A DNA stretch of 64,000 bases from Sporobolomyces roseus (lineage: Eukaryota; Basidiomycota; Microbotryomycetes; Sporidiobolales; Sporidiobolaceae). Positions 22,731-33,478 of the stretch are shown here, piece after piece. Position 1 is the first letter of the stretch; every line of letters starts with the position of its first letter. The stretch is from positions 1,922,001-1,986,000 of the forward strand of contig JADILM010000002.1 in the NCBI GenBank assembly GCA_016617785.1, in the 5' to 3' direction. The notes below the pieces were generated by a model that saw only the letters and a list, made by a program, of their open reading frames with translations, was not told where the DNA came from and did not search any database. A program made the translations under genes and the position numbers.

Positions 22731-24525
22731 TCAGAACATTCCCGCTCGTTGTACTCCTCGGAAGAGTTCGAAGAGCATGAGATCTCCCCAGAGGTAACCT
22801 CCAGGAAGAGGGTCTCCATGTAGACGATCTTTCTGGTGAGCTTCGTGATCTTTGAGGAGGGTTCCCCATTCGTTGATGCGGAATTCCGGATGAGGGATTT
22901 CGGAATCTTCGTCTTCTGTCGGTAGAGGGTCGAGAGAAGAAGCGGTGGTCGAAGAGGGAAGTACGAGGGAGCGGACAGCTTGGTCGAGTTGATGGATGCG
23001 ATTGTGAGAGAAGGAAGGAGGTTCAGTTGCGCCGCGAGAAGCATTGCTTGTTCGAGGATTAATCTTGTCCTGTTGTGTGAGAGAATGTTAGCAGCTGATT
23101 GCAACAGGCTCAAAGTAGAGAGAAGGAGCTCACCATGAAGTAGTCATACTCCGCAACTTGATCGGTAGGGTAATGCATCGACCTCCAAACTTTCGCCTTT
23201 GCCTCGGGGAATGCGTTTCGAACCTTGTCCATCATTTGACCAACTCGGAATCGGTACCAAGTCAAGCGATCCTGCGAAAGAGCTTGTTCGGTAGGTCGTT
23301 GAGCGAGTACGTCTTGCTCTGCCCATCGTGCAAGATCCCAAGTTCCTGAAGTGATTTCGACGTAGTCGGGAGCGGATCTTCGGCCATCAGCTCGGATATG
23401 AGCAACGAGGGGAGTGATCTGGTCGACGAGACGGTGTTCAAACATTCCGGGAGAGGAGTATTGAGGCATTCGAGAGTCCCTCCAATAATCTTCTTGATCG
23501 AGTCCGAAATGGAAAACGGAAACGAGCTGTTCAGAGATACGATCCTCTGTCAATACGCTTCGCCCGGCGTGCTGAGATAGGGAATGAACACATACGAGGA
23601 AATCGAATTGAGGCAAGTAGCAAACACGAGGCCTGCTCGCATCTCGAACTACTCGATAACCTCGTCCGTTCAGTCGAGTTGGTCGTTCAATCGTGTGTTG
23701 CGCCTTGACGGGAGCTCGCATCGGTGAAGGTCCAGCGGCCCATCGATGATTCGGTCGAACCACCTCACTCTCCTCTCCCATCAATTGACAGAAGTTCTCG
23801 ACATGCTCCCTCGAAATACTGTCTCCGATCAGAAGTGCCGTCTTGTTGTGAAGCCAGGAGAACTCGTTCGGGTTGACGGTCGAGGAAGGGTGAAGAGCGT
23901 AGTCTCGGAGTTTGGCCAGGAAGTTGGGAGGTTGGCAAGTTGGGTCGAAAGGGATCCATCGATTTCTGTCGGCATCGTTGGGATCGACTTGCAGAGTACC
24001 GGCGGAAGAGTAAGGATCGCAGGAGCTTCGAGCAGCTGTACGTATCCGTTGCAAGAGAGTGTTTGCTCGGTAGTTTGAGCTGTAGAAAGAGACGAGGTTA
24101 GAGGGAAAGCTGGAAAAGCGCGAAACGAAAAGTTTGACTTACGAAGAAGGGACGAGATGAGATAATAAGAAGATGAATGTCAAGGTGACACCACCGAGAG
24201 CGATCGCAGAGTACCACGGTCGAGGGAGAGTGTAAGCTCTACCTCTAGGCGCACCAGATTTCCATGAACTCGCAGGAGTTGCTTTTCCTCCATCGTAAAG
24301 TCCCAACCCAGTCTTTTCCGATCGCTTGTCGTCCCATGCATACATCGGCGGTGAAGGAGGAAGGGAGATTTCTCCTGTTTGTGCATCGTAGGTCATGCGA
24401 GAGATAAAGGGAGAGGCGATAGAAGCTGCAGTCGAATTCTGGTTAACGGAAAGCGAACTCCTCCTTCTGATGTGAGGTGCCATGCCTCGAGCTGCTGCAT
24501 TCTCGGTGATGTAGGGGACAGGCAT
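22731..24525 (-). CDS. Type II membrane protein, PC-esterase/TBL-Cas1p-like
   Basis: Predicted Golgi or cell-surface sugar O-acyl esterase or transferase, by resemblance to the PC-esterase (TBL/Cas1p) group. ATG 24525 starts a cytosolic Ser/Arg-rich tail of about 100 residues; a single hydrophobic segment follows (YSAIALGGVTLTFIFLLSHL), then the lumenal part. A nucleophile-type motif IGDSISREHVENFC matches the GDS block of SGNH-like esterases, and CDPYSSAG and FDPTCQPPNF give lumenal cysteines. DYVEITSGTWDLARW occupies the place of the middle block, and a C-terminal region around YLWGDLMLFELFRGVQR follows. Three exons join in frame, with the stop at 22731-22733. The family assignment rests on motif pattern only and the substrate is unknown. 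It could also be called a basidiomycete hypothetical protein. Confidence 0.72.
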
Positions 24526-27500
24526 AGTGAAGTGGGAGAGCTGAAGAATGTGTGAGGCTGGTCTGGAAAGTTGCGAAGTTCGGATAGGGGAAAGAAAGGG
24601 AAAAGTGGACTATTGTCGGTCGTTCTTGGTCGGAGGGATGTGTGTGAGGAGGATCCGAGTTTGTCGCTCAAGTGTGTGGATCAGATCGAGGTGAGGGGAG
24701 AGTGAGGAGGTGAAAGAAGTCCGAAAGTGGGAGAAAGGGTGATGAGCGAATACGATCCAGTAAAGGAGTAGTCGAGTCGAGATGCTGTGTGCTTGAGTGA
24801 TTGAAGGTGATAGCACAGCAAAAAGCAAGGCGGAGCTTTCAGAGGAGTGAGGAAGCAGGGTGCAAACTAGAGCACTTCGAAAAGAGATCTCAGTGGAGAG
24901 TGGTTTCTGTGGGTCTTGAGAATGGCGGGCCGAAGCCATTGTGACGATGAGCTTTACCCGATCAGCCGAGATGCGACCCCTTTACTGTAGTCTGGTTCCT
25001 CCTGAGAGGGGAGAGACACAAAGCAGTTTTGCGAGATTCGCTGCAATAGGAAGGAGTGAAAAAGAGGCGAGACGTTCAGCTTTGACAAAGCGCTTCCTCC
25101 ACACGACTCTTGCGCCCGCTTCAAGCAATGATAGAGTGCTCAAATGCTCTCATCCCGAAATTAGTAAGAATCCACAGTCGATAAAGTTGCAACGAAATGC
25201 GACTCGCCTGCAAATTTCGCCAGACAAGGACAATATTTCTTCGTTTGACTATCACACAGAAAGAGAGACGTTCGCTTGATCGTCGTCTATGTGTCGAGGT
25301 TGTCCATTAAGGTCTGGGAGAATCAACCTTAGTGAAGGAGTGAAAACGAGATCGTCGCAGTCAAAGTGAGAATGTCTCGACCCCTCTGATGTATTCAATT
25401 GTAGCGCGTCGATCCCTCCGGTACAGCGTTGCGATCTCATCTTGTCGACCTCGTCTTCCTCCATTTTGCGCATAATTACCTGTGAGCAGAGAACAGAGCC
25501 TCGAGCTGAGGTCTTTCCGGTCGTCACGTTCAGCATTGTTTCTAGCGGTTGCTAAGCCATGAATGCGACGTCTAGATTCGTCTACAATAGCGTAAGTGAA
25601 GAGCGAAGAACAAGAGAACTCTCGTCTCACGGCAAACACCGACCGTTTCTTCTGATTCGACTCCTGTCATCTAATTATATGAAACCGTGCATTCAGACAA
25701 CCAAACTCACACCCCTCTCAGATCTGGCGTCCCAAAGGAAATGAGGGGGGGAAGGCCGACTGGCGCGGCGGGTCCCAAACTTCGTTTTCTTCTGCACTGC
25801 ATAGTCTATCATAGCATTTGCGACCAGAGTTCGTCAAGAGAAAGGGCAAATATTGCGGAATCGTACATAGCTTGTAGTGTTATACAAAATACCGTGATCT
25901 CGAGACGAGATATAGAGTCTCACTATGTTGAGCAAAACGGCGTTTAAACGACTCGAAGGTTATCGATTGACCCGACGAGCGAGACCGTCCTTCTGATCTT
26001 CCTCAATCTCTACTTGATGCCGAATTGACAATTCAAGACCTACTGAGGCAGTTATAATAAGGGAAGGCGAAGCATTCAAGATCGGAATCGACCCCGTTCA
26101 CGAAAAGTCGGTTTCGTCGACTTTCACTGTGTCGGTTCTCGTATCGCCGGCGATCACATCCATATCAAGTGTCTCGAAGGTCTGGTCGAAGGCCCTTGAA
26201 TACAGAACCGTCGGAAATTGACGTTCTGAGGACGTATACGGATTCAACACGAGTTAATCTTTGAGCTTGCTGGATCCACACAGGAAGACTAGTCCCCTCT
26301 GAGTTGAGCAAGTAGGGCCTCACTCAGCGATGCGACTGACTCGGGGTGTATTTGGAGCTGTTACCGCTGTTCGACATTGCTTTAACCTCTTCGCTTGTTC
26401 GACGAATTTCGCGCTAGGTCGACATTAGATTTCAGCTTCGCCTGTGCTCGTCAGTTGGGATGGAGAGGACAAGTCGGCTAGGTGTCGACAGTCGATTGGC
26501 GAAGTTCTGGAACCACGAGGCAAAACTTGGGTAAAGGAGGGCGAAATCTGGTCAAAACTGGATCTCGTTCTCACATTTCTGCGCAATGCGCTGTCTGATT
26601 CTGACCTATCACTGTGTCGTCGACCACGGATGAGAAGCTGAGCGTGTAAGTGGTCAGCTTGTCGGGTAACTGATCACTCTCGTCGAAATCTCGAATTGGG
26701 TAACGTTGCCGTTGTCTAGCATTCCCGAATTCGCACGAATCTAAATCTTTCGCATCGCACATAACAAGCGTCTGGGACAAGATGCGCGTAAAATACGCAC
26801 AAATCGAAGAGGTAACGAAACTCTTTGGACTTGGGAAGATTCAGAGTTGGGAACGGGACGAGAGAGTGAGATTCGCTTGCTGCTCTCAATGCTGAGATAT
26901 ACTGACCCCTGACGTACCGGATACACTCACCGCGAGTGTGGGCGTTTCACGGAAAGCGTGTCGAGGGGTGAGAGGTCGAGAATGGGATTTCGAGACTTTT
27001 GGGCGAAGCGACGAAAGAGGTCGAGTCTGCAAGTTTTTGTCTGAAGCCTGTCGACGACGCTCTCCTAGAGGTATCTTCTGAAGGACTACGAGGAAGGGGA
27101 GAAGATACGACGACTCGCACAAGAAGAAAGGAAAGAAAGAGAAATTGGTTTTGCAAGCGAGAGTTGCCAAAACTTGTCAAAAAAGAGTGGTATGAAAATT
27201 ACAGCACATAGATGATCTATATAAAGTTAGGGTTAGGGCTAGGGTTATGGAAAGAGAGCAAAAGTAGTGAATCGGAATGAGAACAAACCATGAGAAGGTA
27301 CCAGTCCTTTCAAGAATGGCGTTGAGGAGAGGGTTCAAGACGCGCACCGCTCGATGTATCAAGCTCACGTACATAGTGGGAAAGTGTGCAGTCAATCGGA
27401 CCGGTCCGAACTGACGGAGACAACGGTCGCAATGCAATGACGATGCGAAAAGACGTGAGAATCCTAGCAGTAAAGGTTGATTGTGTATTCCTTTGCACAC

Positions 27501-28150
27501 AGGATTGATGGAAGCCTTGGCCCCAGTCTACGGAGTACACTACGACTACTGATCGCATCGAAGCAGGGTCGGTTTTACCAGCAATTGGGCTTTTTCACTG
27601 TTTTCTATATCCGCCTTCTCGAATTCAGCTACCCGGTCTTGCAACACCGCGCTTGAGCGCTGTCGCCGACGCTCAGGCACAATCGGAGAAAAATATGCTC
27701 AACAGATGTAGCCACGACTTGCAGCGGACCTGTGGCTATTTGATCAAAACGACAAGCAAAACAAGCGAAACAAACAACCTGCGAGGGAGGAGTTGTGACT
27801 TCTTTGCACGACTTAGGCAAACAAGAGAGGAAGCAGAGGACTGGACTCATCGGTACCCGACTGGGCGGGAGGAAGTTGTCAAAGTGCAACGGAACCAAAA
27901 ACAAAGAGGGAGGAGAGATTCGAAGGAAGGCAAGAAAAGGATCGACGGATCGACACTCGTACTCCTGCCTGAAGCGGAAATCATGTCTACAAGAAGTGTC
28001 TCAAAAAACGATACGGTGGGGGAGGAATCGAGGGTGTGTAGACCCAAATTTCTTCGAAGTTTGGGAATGACTCGAGTATGGAGGCTGTGAGGACGAGACC
28101 TGCAAGTGATCGCAACCAGAAAAGTTGAGCATTTCTAAATTTCGCTCGTT
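24526..28150. other. 3.6-kb region without a supportable gene
   Basis: The longest gene-free stretch of the window. Open frames on both strands are short, mostly start without ATG, and I recognise none. The first 400 bp is the upstream region of the PC-esterase-like gene. Between about 25,250 and 28,000 the usual exon/intron rhythm (regular GTGAGC donors, long open exons) is absent. A stretch at 26,900-27,180 is open in several frames, one with a hydrophobic run (NQFLFLSFLLVRVVV), but without a credible start. It holds a TTAGGG tract at 27227-27250. I found no tRNA, 5S rRNA or snRNA motif by eye. Confidence 0.55.
27227..27250 (+). repeat. Interstitial telomere-like TTAGGG tract
   Basis: TTAGGG TTAGGG CTAGGG TTATGG: two exact and two one-mismatch units of the telomere repeat used by most filamentous fungi and basidiomycetes. 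It directly follows a TATA-like TATATAAAG at 27218-27226. Confidence 0.85.
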
Positions 28151-29690
28151 TCATCTCCCAACCATTTCCTCCACCTTCTTCTCTTCGCTGGACTTTCCCT
28201 CGCCCTCACCCCCAATCGTAGCATCCTTGAGCTTCTCTCCCCAAACCTTGGCGAATTCCGCTACACTCTGCCCTTCGCTCAATTCGACAACATCCTTCGG
28301 ATACCGGTTGTGAGAATACCTCGGCAGCGCTCCTGCCGCTTCCGATTCGACTATCCGCAGGACTGGAGTAGACGATGTAGAAAGGGTGGAGAGCTCGGAG
28401 TAGGTGAAGAGGAGCGGATCTGTCGAGGGCGAGTAGGGGTTGAAATCGATAATAAAGGTTTTCGCTTGATCGCGCGTCAGGTAAACGTCGAGCACATCTG
28501 GTGGAACGCACACAGAATAGATGAGTTGGAGGAACGCTCAGCGAGAGAGACAGAGAGAGAAACTGACAATTCGACATGGGAAAATCATCTTTGACTGTAT
28601 TTGACCAAAACGACGAGATCTGCTCGACGAGTTGCCTGCGGACGTTCTCAGGTTGGAGGAAGTCGTAGAAGGTCGTGTCTCGTTGAGAGATACCTGTGGA
28701 ATTCGAAAGAGAAAGAATCAGCCCAATCGTTGTTTTCGGATTCTTCGTCGAGGGTCATCTCACCTATCAGCTCGTGATCCCGGATGAAACACCTCCATTC
28801 TTGTGATTTCGGCATGTCGAACCATTTCTTGAGAACGAGTTCGAAGGAATAAGGTCGACGAACTCGTTTTGACGGAGACGGAGAAAGAGGGGAGGTAGAG
28901 TCTTCAAGCGATAGAGACGAAAAGTCGGGAGTATTCTGACGACTAGAGGAGGTTTCAGGCTCGTCGGAGCTGACAGCGAGGGGAGGAGAGACGAGGGAAG
29001 TAGGATCGAAATCGACACATTCGTCGAAAGCGTGATCGAGGTCGTGAGAGATAAAGTCGCTAGATTTTAGGAGGAGGTAGACATCTGCTGGATTTTGACA
29101 TTTGAGGTTCTGACCGGGAATCATCCATGCTGCATCCTGTTTCAGGAAAAGAATGGGAATCAACTGGGATTCGAGCGAGATTCCCACCAAGCCCTGCCGT
29201 ACCTGAGGAGAAGACCAATTGAGCTTCGGAAACACTGCTCCTTCGTATTTTGATAGGACTGAACAAATCTCGCCATCGAGTTGAGGGAACGAGAACTGTT
29301 TGACTGGTTCGTCGTCTGAAGAAGTCGACGAGGAGTCATCGTCTCTTTCCTGTTCCTCCTCCTCCTCATCCGAGTCGCTCAGTTCACTAATACTGTACCA
29401 TTACGAGCAGCAGGTCAATATCTTATTGAGTAGATCATCCGCAAACGGTTCTTGCGAGAATTGTGAGAATCATGAATTTGTTGGACTCACCCATTTGGAC
29501 CACTTCCTTCCGGTAAGAACAATCCATCACTCTCTAGATACTCCAAGAACTCTTCTTCTTGAGGGATAGGCTTGATAATGGTAGCTTTTGGTGCATGCCT
29601 TTTGAAGAGCGGATACCAAGAAGAGAACTGGCATGCAAGGACGTCGCTTGTTCGTAGAGGTGGAAAGATGGTTGTATCTGATGTGCTCAT
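28151..29690 (-). CDS. CDC123: Cell division cycle protein 123 (eIF2 assembly chaperone)
   Basis: Cytosolic ATP-grasp-like protein that promotes assembly of the eIF2 heterotrimer, needed for translation start and cell-cycle entry. ATG 29690 gives MSTSDTTIFPPLR, then FSSWYPLFKRHAPKATIIKP. Family motifs follow in order: VFPKLNWSSP, DAAWMIPGQNLKCQNPADVY, LLLKSSDFISHDL, LVLKKWFDMPKSQEWRCFIR, LIGISQRDTTFYDF, and VYLTRDQAKTFIIDFNPYSP. The family insert between the last two thirds holds a Ser-rich loop. The stop is TGA at 28151-28153, after an acidic/Lys-rich tail (EEKKVEEMVGR). The product is about 400 residues, near the usual length. The upstream frame stays open for ten codons but has no ATG, so 29690 is the best start. 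The neighbour on the left is 3' to a gene-poor region; on the right it is divergent from a permease. Confidence 0.93.
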
Positions 29691-30198
29691 AGTGAGGTAC
29701 GGCTTGTTGTGCTGCGTCAAGTTGAGCGATGTAGAGGGAGGAGAGGAGAAGAGTCGGAATTGACTGGAATTGGTTCGCGCTAGTCTTGGTGTGTGCTGAG
29801 ATGCTTGATATGACTTTCTATGATGTTTCCGTGCAGTCTAGTGGGACGAGTGAGTTGTGGATAAAGCCGAGAGATCACTCGGGCGAACCCGATCACTCTC
29901 GCTCTCACTCTCTCCACTTACTCGTGGCTCACTGAGCACGCCACCAGCATAGCAGCTTCAACCCAACACCACTCAAAAGCAGCGCCGACTTTTCACAAGT
30001 TCCCCTCGCTGTCCTCGCTCTTCTCAACTTTTTCCCTTGGAATCCAACATTATTATCAACTATCTACATCGATCCGACTCTTGCGCAGGACTCCACAATA
30101 CCAAGCCATCTCGACAATAAACCGGCGTAGTCCTCACAAGCGAAGAAACTTTACCTTCGCCGCTTTCCTTCCCCTCTTCGCCTTTCCTCTCCTTCGCA
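29691..30198. promoter_or_regulatory. Divergent promoter CDC123 / purine-cytosine permease
   Basis: A 508-bp space between two start codons. The permease side is CT-rich (CTCTCGCTCTCACTCTCTCC near 29900) and there is AT-rich sequence at 30049-30062 (ATTATTATCAACTATC). I see no identified factor site beyond these. Confidence 0.4.
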
Positions 30199-32298
30199 AT
30201 GCATAATCCCTCGTCCCCTTCCAACTCGGAAAGCATGTTCAAATCCACCTCACTCGAAGACGGTATCAACACTCCCTACGCAACTGAGGATCACTTCAAA
30301 CCTCTCCCCTCTCAACGAGCTGAACCAAGTTCACTCCCTGCGAAACTCTGGAGGAGAGTGACAACGGCGGATCTAGTCGAAGGTCATGGTGTAGCTCCAA
30401 TAGCAGAGTCGCAGAGAACGGATGCCAAATTCATTCAGAACTTTACTCTATGGTGAGTCGCTCGCTTTTTTCAATCGTTCTTCGTGCAATTCCCCTCGCT
30501 GAATTCTCTTCTTCGTCTTTCTAGGCTCACGATGAATGCGACGATTGCGTGTTTCTCGACGGGAACTCTCGGTCCAGTGTTGTTCGGATTATCAATGAGG
30601 GATTCATTCTTGATCATCGCATTCGTCAATTTGTTCTCTTGCGGCGTACCGTCGTACGTCGCTATCTTCGGACCAAAACTCGGTGCGAGGACAATGTTGG
30701 TCGCGAGGTACTCTTACGGATACTATCCTGCTATCTTACCGGCTCTACTCAATCTCATGTTCGTTCCTGCTCGCTGATTCTCTGTTTCCTCTCGCTTACT
30801 GACTCGAATTGGTACAGATCATTCGTTGGTTTCTGCGCGGTCAACTCGATTGTCGGTGGTCAAGTCCTACAAGCGGTCAATCCAGGAGAGCTATCAACAA
30901 CAGTAGGAATCGTCATCATTGCGGTCGTTTCGATGATTATTTCTTTCTTCGGATATCGAGTACTTCACGCTTGTGAGAGATGGGCTTGTGAGTCGAGCTA
31001 GTTCCTACTCACTCTGTTCACAATTACTGACCTCGGATGATGCTACTAGGGATTCCAATTTGTATCTCTTTCGTACTTCTCGCTGGATTTGGAGGTCGAC
31101 ATCTCGGTGCGGCTACTTCATTCAACCCTGAAGGACCCAAGCTAGGCGGAGCTCTCTCGTTCGTCTCGATTATCGTTGGATTCACTCGTAAGCTCGATTG
31201 GTAGATAGCGCAATTTCGCGAAGCATGCTGACTTCCCTTTGTCGAGTTCACAGTCTCATGGTCCGGTTGTTCAGCCGATTTCAACTCCTACATGCGACCC
31301 GACATCCCAAAGATCAAAGTCTTCATCTACACCTTCCTCGGGCTCTACCTCCCCGCCTGTCTCCTCCAACTCCTCGGATCCGCTTTCTCTGCCGCCGCAC
31401 TCTCCGGTCTCGTTCCTTCCTGGGAAACTGCCTACACTGAAGGATCTGTAGGAGGACTCGTTGGAGAAGCTTTGAAGCCATTAGGAGGATTCGGGAAGTT
31501 TTTACTAGTCCTCTTCGCTCTGTGAGTTTCCTTCACACTCCCTCATCCAAACCGCGACTGACCCAATGCATGAATGAAGAGGAATGATCTCCAACAATGC
31601 TCCAACAACCTACGCGTTCTCGCTGTCGATGCAGATTGTATTCCCCTTCTTGACGAGGGTACCGAGGTTCTTTTTGGCCGTCGTATGCACCGCTTGCTAC
31701 TTGCCCATCGCGGTTGTCGGCGCGAATCAGTTTGAGGAGGTCTTGAACAACTTCCTCGGTCTTCTGGGTTACTGGTCATCTATCTTTGTATCGGTCCTGC
31801 TCGTCGAGGTGCGTTTCATTTCCTCTCGTTTTCTTTATTTCCTCGGTCGAGCTTACTGAATTCTTCACTTGTCACACAGCACTTCCTCTACCGCCGACAC
31901 TCCTTCACTTCAGGCTACGATCTATCAATCTGGGATCGCTCCTCGAAACTGCCTCCAGGAATCGCAGCTCTGTTCGCTTCGTTCTGCGGTGTGAGTCGAG
32001 ACGTTTCTCTCCATCCCTTTGCTACCATGAACGGGTGCTGATACATTGTCGACTCAAGGCTGCGTTCTGTGTGATTGGAATGGATCAAGTCGTATGTTGA
32101 TATTTCTACTGCCGATTCTGTCGGATTCGAACTGATCATTTCGCTCGAAAACAGTGGTTCCGAGGACCTATCGCGAGGATGATCACAGGACCTGACGAGC
32201 ACCACGGAGGTGATGTCGGGTTCGAGACTGGAATGGTCGTTGCTGCGTTGGTTTATGCACCGAGTCGATGGTTAGAGAAGAGGGTGTTTGGAAGATAG
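30199..32298 (+). CDS. NCS1 purine-cytosine permease (FCY2/FCY21-like)
   Basis: Plasma-membrane proton symporter for purines and cytosine, or possibly another base or vitamin; substrate cannot be told from sequence. ATG 30199 starts a hydrophilic leader (EDGINTPYATEDHF, then RIV-like ESQRTDAKFIQNFTLW). The permease core shows about 12 membrane segments: TMNATIACFSTGTLGPVLFG, IFGPKLGARTMLVARYSYGY, NSIVGGQVLQAVN, TLSWSGCSADFNSYMRPD, and GMISNNAPTTYAFSLSMQ. The GPKxGxRTM and ADFxxYMRPD patterns are typical of the Fcy2 branch. The last exon ends WLEKRVFGR at TAG 32296-32298. About eight short introns join cleanly; the product is near 500 residues as is usual for the family. It is divergent from CDC123. 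Confidence 0.92.
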
Positions 32299-32653
32299 AG
32301 ATTCGTCTAAAAGGGTCATTCGGGTTGTTGGAATTATGGGAATATGGTATTGCTATGGGTTATATCACGAAATGTATATATCGTAGATCTGCATGAGAAA
32401 ACTCATTGCAGCGAAATTGACGAGAGATTCTCTAGTTTTCCGGCTCGTGAAGAATGGAGGTTACAAACGAGGTCAATGCGTTACAAGGGTATAGTGTAGA
32501 TAGAACAATGGCGTGATGCGCTGTAGGGGAACTATGTAGAACGAATGGGAAGAGGAAAGGAGGATCAAAGGAAAAGATACATTAAACGAGAGTGCGATTG
32601 AACAGAGTTTCCTCCTCCGGCTAACACAATTCAGAGATTATCTTCCGCCGTCT
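32299..32653. terminator. Shared 3' region of permease and small surface protein
   Basis: A 355-bp convergent space. AT-rich elements near 32340-32400 (ATATGGTATTGC, ATGTATATATCG) could end the permease transcript. I see nothing else in it. Confidence 0.35.
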
Positions 32654-33269
32654 CTACAGGAGTTGTCCAACTCCAGCGACTCCCATCAAGCCGACTACTA
32701 TCGTCGTTCCCACTAAAATCGCATTCTTTAACCCAACCTTGTTCGCACTATTCGGTCTCGCTGACGCACTGACCCCCGCACTCCCACTCGTTATCGTCAA
32801 CGTCGTCAAGCTCCCGCTAACTGTCGAAGTCGCGACACTTTCGCTTGGTTGCGAGATGGTGAAATTGGAGGAATCGGAGGCCGAGACGAGAGTTGTCGGT
32901 ATCGCAGTTGACGAGTTCATAGTTGTCGAAGGGAGGGCAGAAGATAGATAAGAGCTCGGAGGGAGTGCTGGTCCTGGACCGTAACCTGATGACTCGAAGA
33001 TTCGCGAAGTTGAACGAGAATTCAAGACCGAGGTAGTTGAAGTAGGGGAGTTGATGATGGAAGGGAAAGTCTCTAGGTTGTCACCATCTAGTACAAGGGC
33101 TCGTTCATGTCAGCTTGTGCTCTCTTCTCCTTTGGAAAGGGGTTGCGATGTGGGGGCTTATAAAAGAGGAGGTCAGAAATCAGCGAGGAGACTCACCTGA
33201 TGGTTGAACTTGAGCCTGGGTTAATGATAGAGCTTGTAGTATAGTACATATCAGGAGTAGAGGGTACAT
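32654..33269 (-). CDS. Small Ser/Thr-rich, probably GPI-anchored surface protein
   Basis: Function unknown. ATG 33269 starts a signal peptide (MYPLLLICTILQALSLTQAQ). One intron splits QPS from DGDNLETF. The mature part is rich in Ser, Thr, Val and Pro (TTMNSSTAIPTTLVSASDSS) with few charged residues, and it ends in a small-residue site plus a hydrophobic tail (KNAILVGTTIVVGLMGVAGV, then GQLL). That tail looks like a GPI-attachment signal, though a simple membrane anchor is an alternative. The product is about 165 residues, cysteine-poor (one Cys, in the signal peptide). Such short mucin-like proteins are common on basidiomycete cell walls. It is transcribed away from the MAM3-like gene (209 bp between starts) and convergent with the permease. 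Confidence 0.75.
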
Positions 33270-33478
33270 TTCGAGCCGTCGAGGAAGGGAAGTGAGAAAG
33301 AAGCGAGCTAGCTAACGTTAGAGATTAAATAGCTTTAATTTGCTGCAAGACTAGCTTCGGGATTCGGCAACACAAAGTAAGACTCCCCTTGAGTACGGAA
33401 TCGGGTCTGAAGCATTTTTAGTAACTTGCTCTGCTCTCTCCTCTTTACTCTTCAAACATCGTCAACTCCCAACAACGC

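Noticed and set aside
24941..25279. Plus-strand open frame of 112 codons
   Set aside because: Starts with GTG, no recognisable domain and no splice partners.
26886..27180. Possible small secreted protein in minus frames with a hydrophobic run
   Set aside because: The frame begins with TTG and the whole stretch is open in several frames, so coding status cannot be supported.
27653..28090. Plus-strand open frame of 145 codons
   Set aside because: No ATG at its start; Lys/Arg/Glu-rich sequence without a family pattern.
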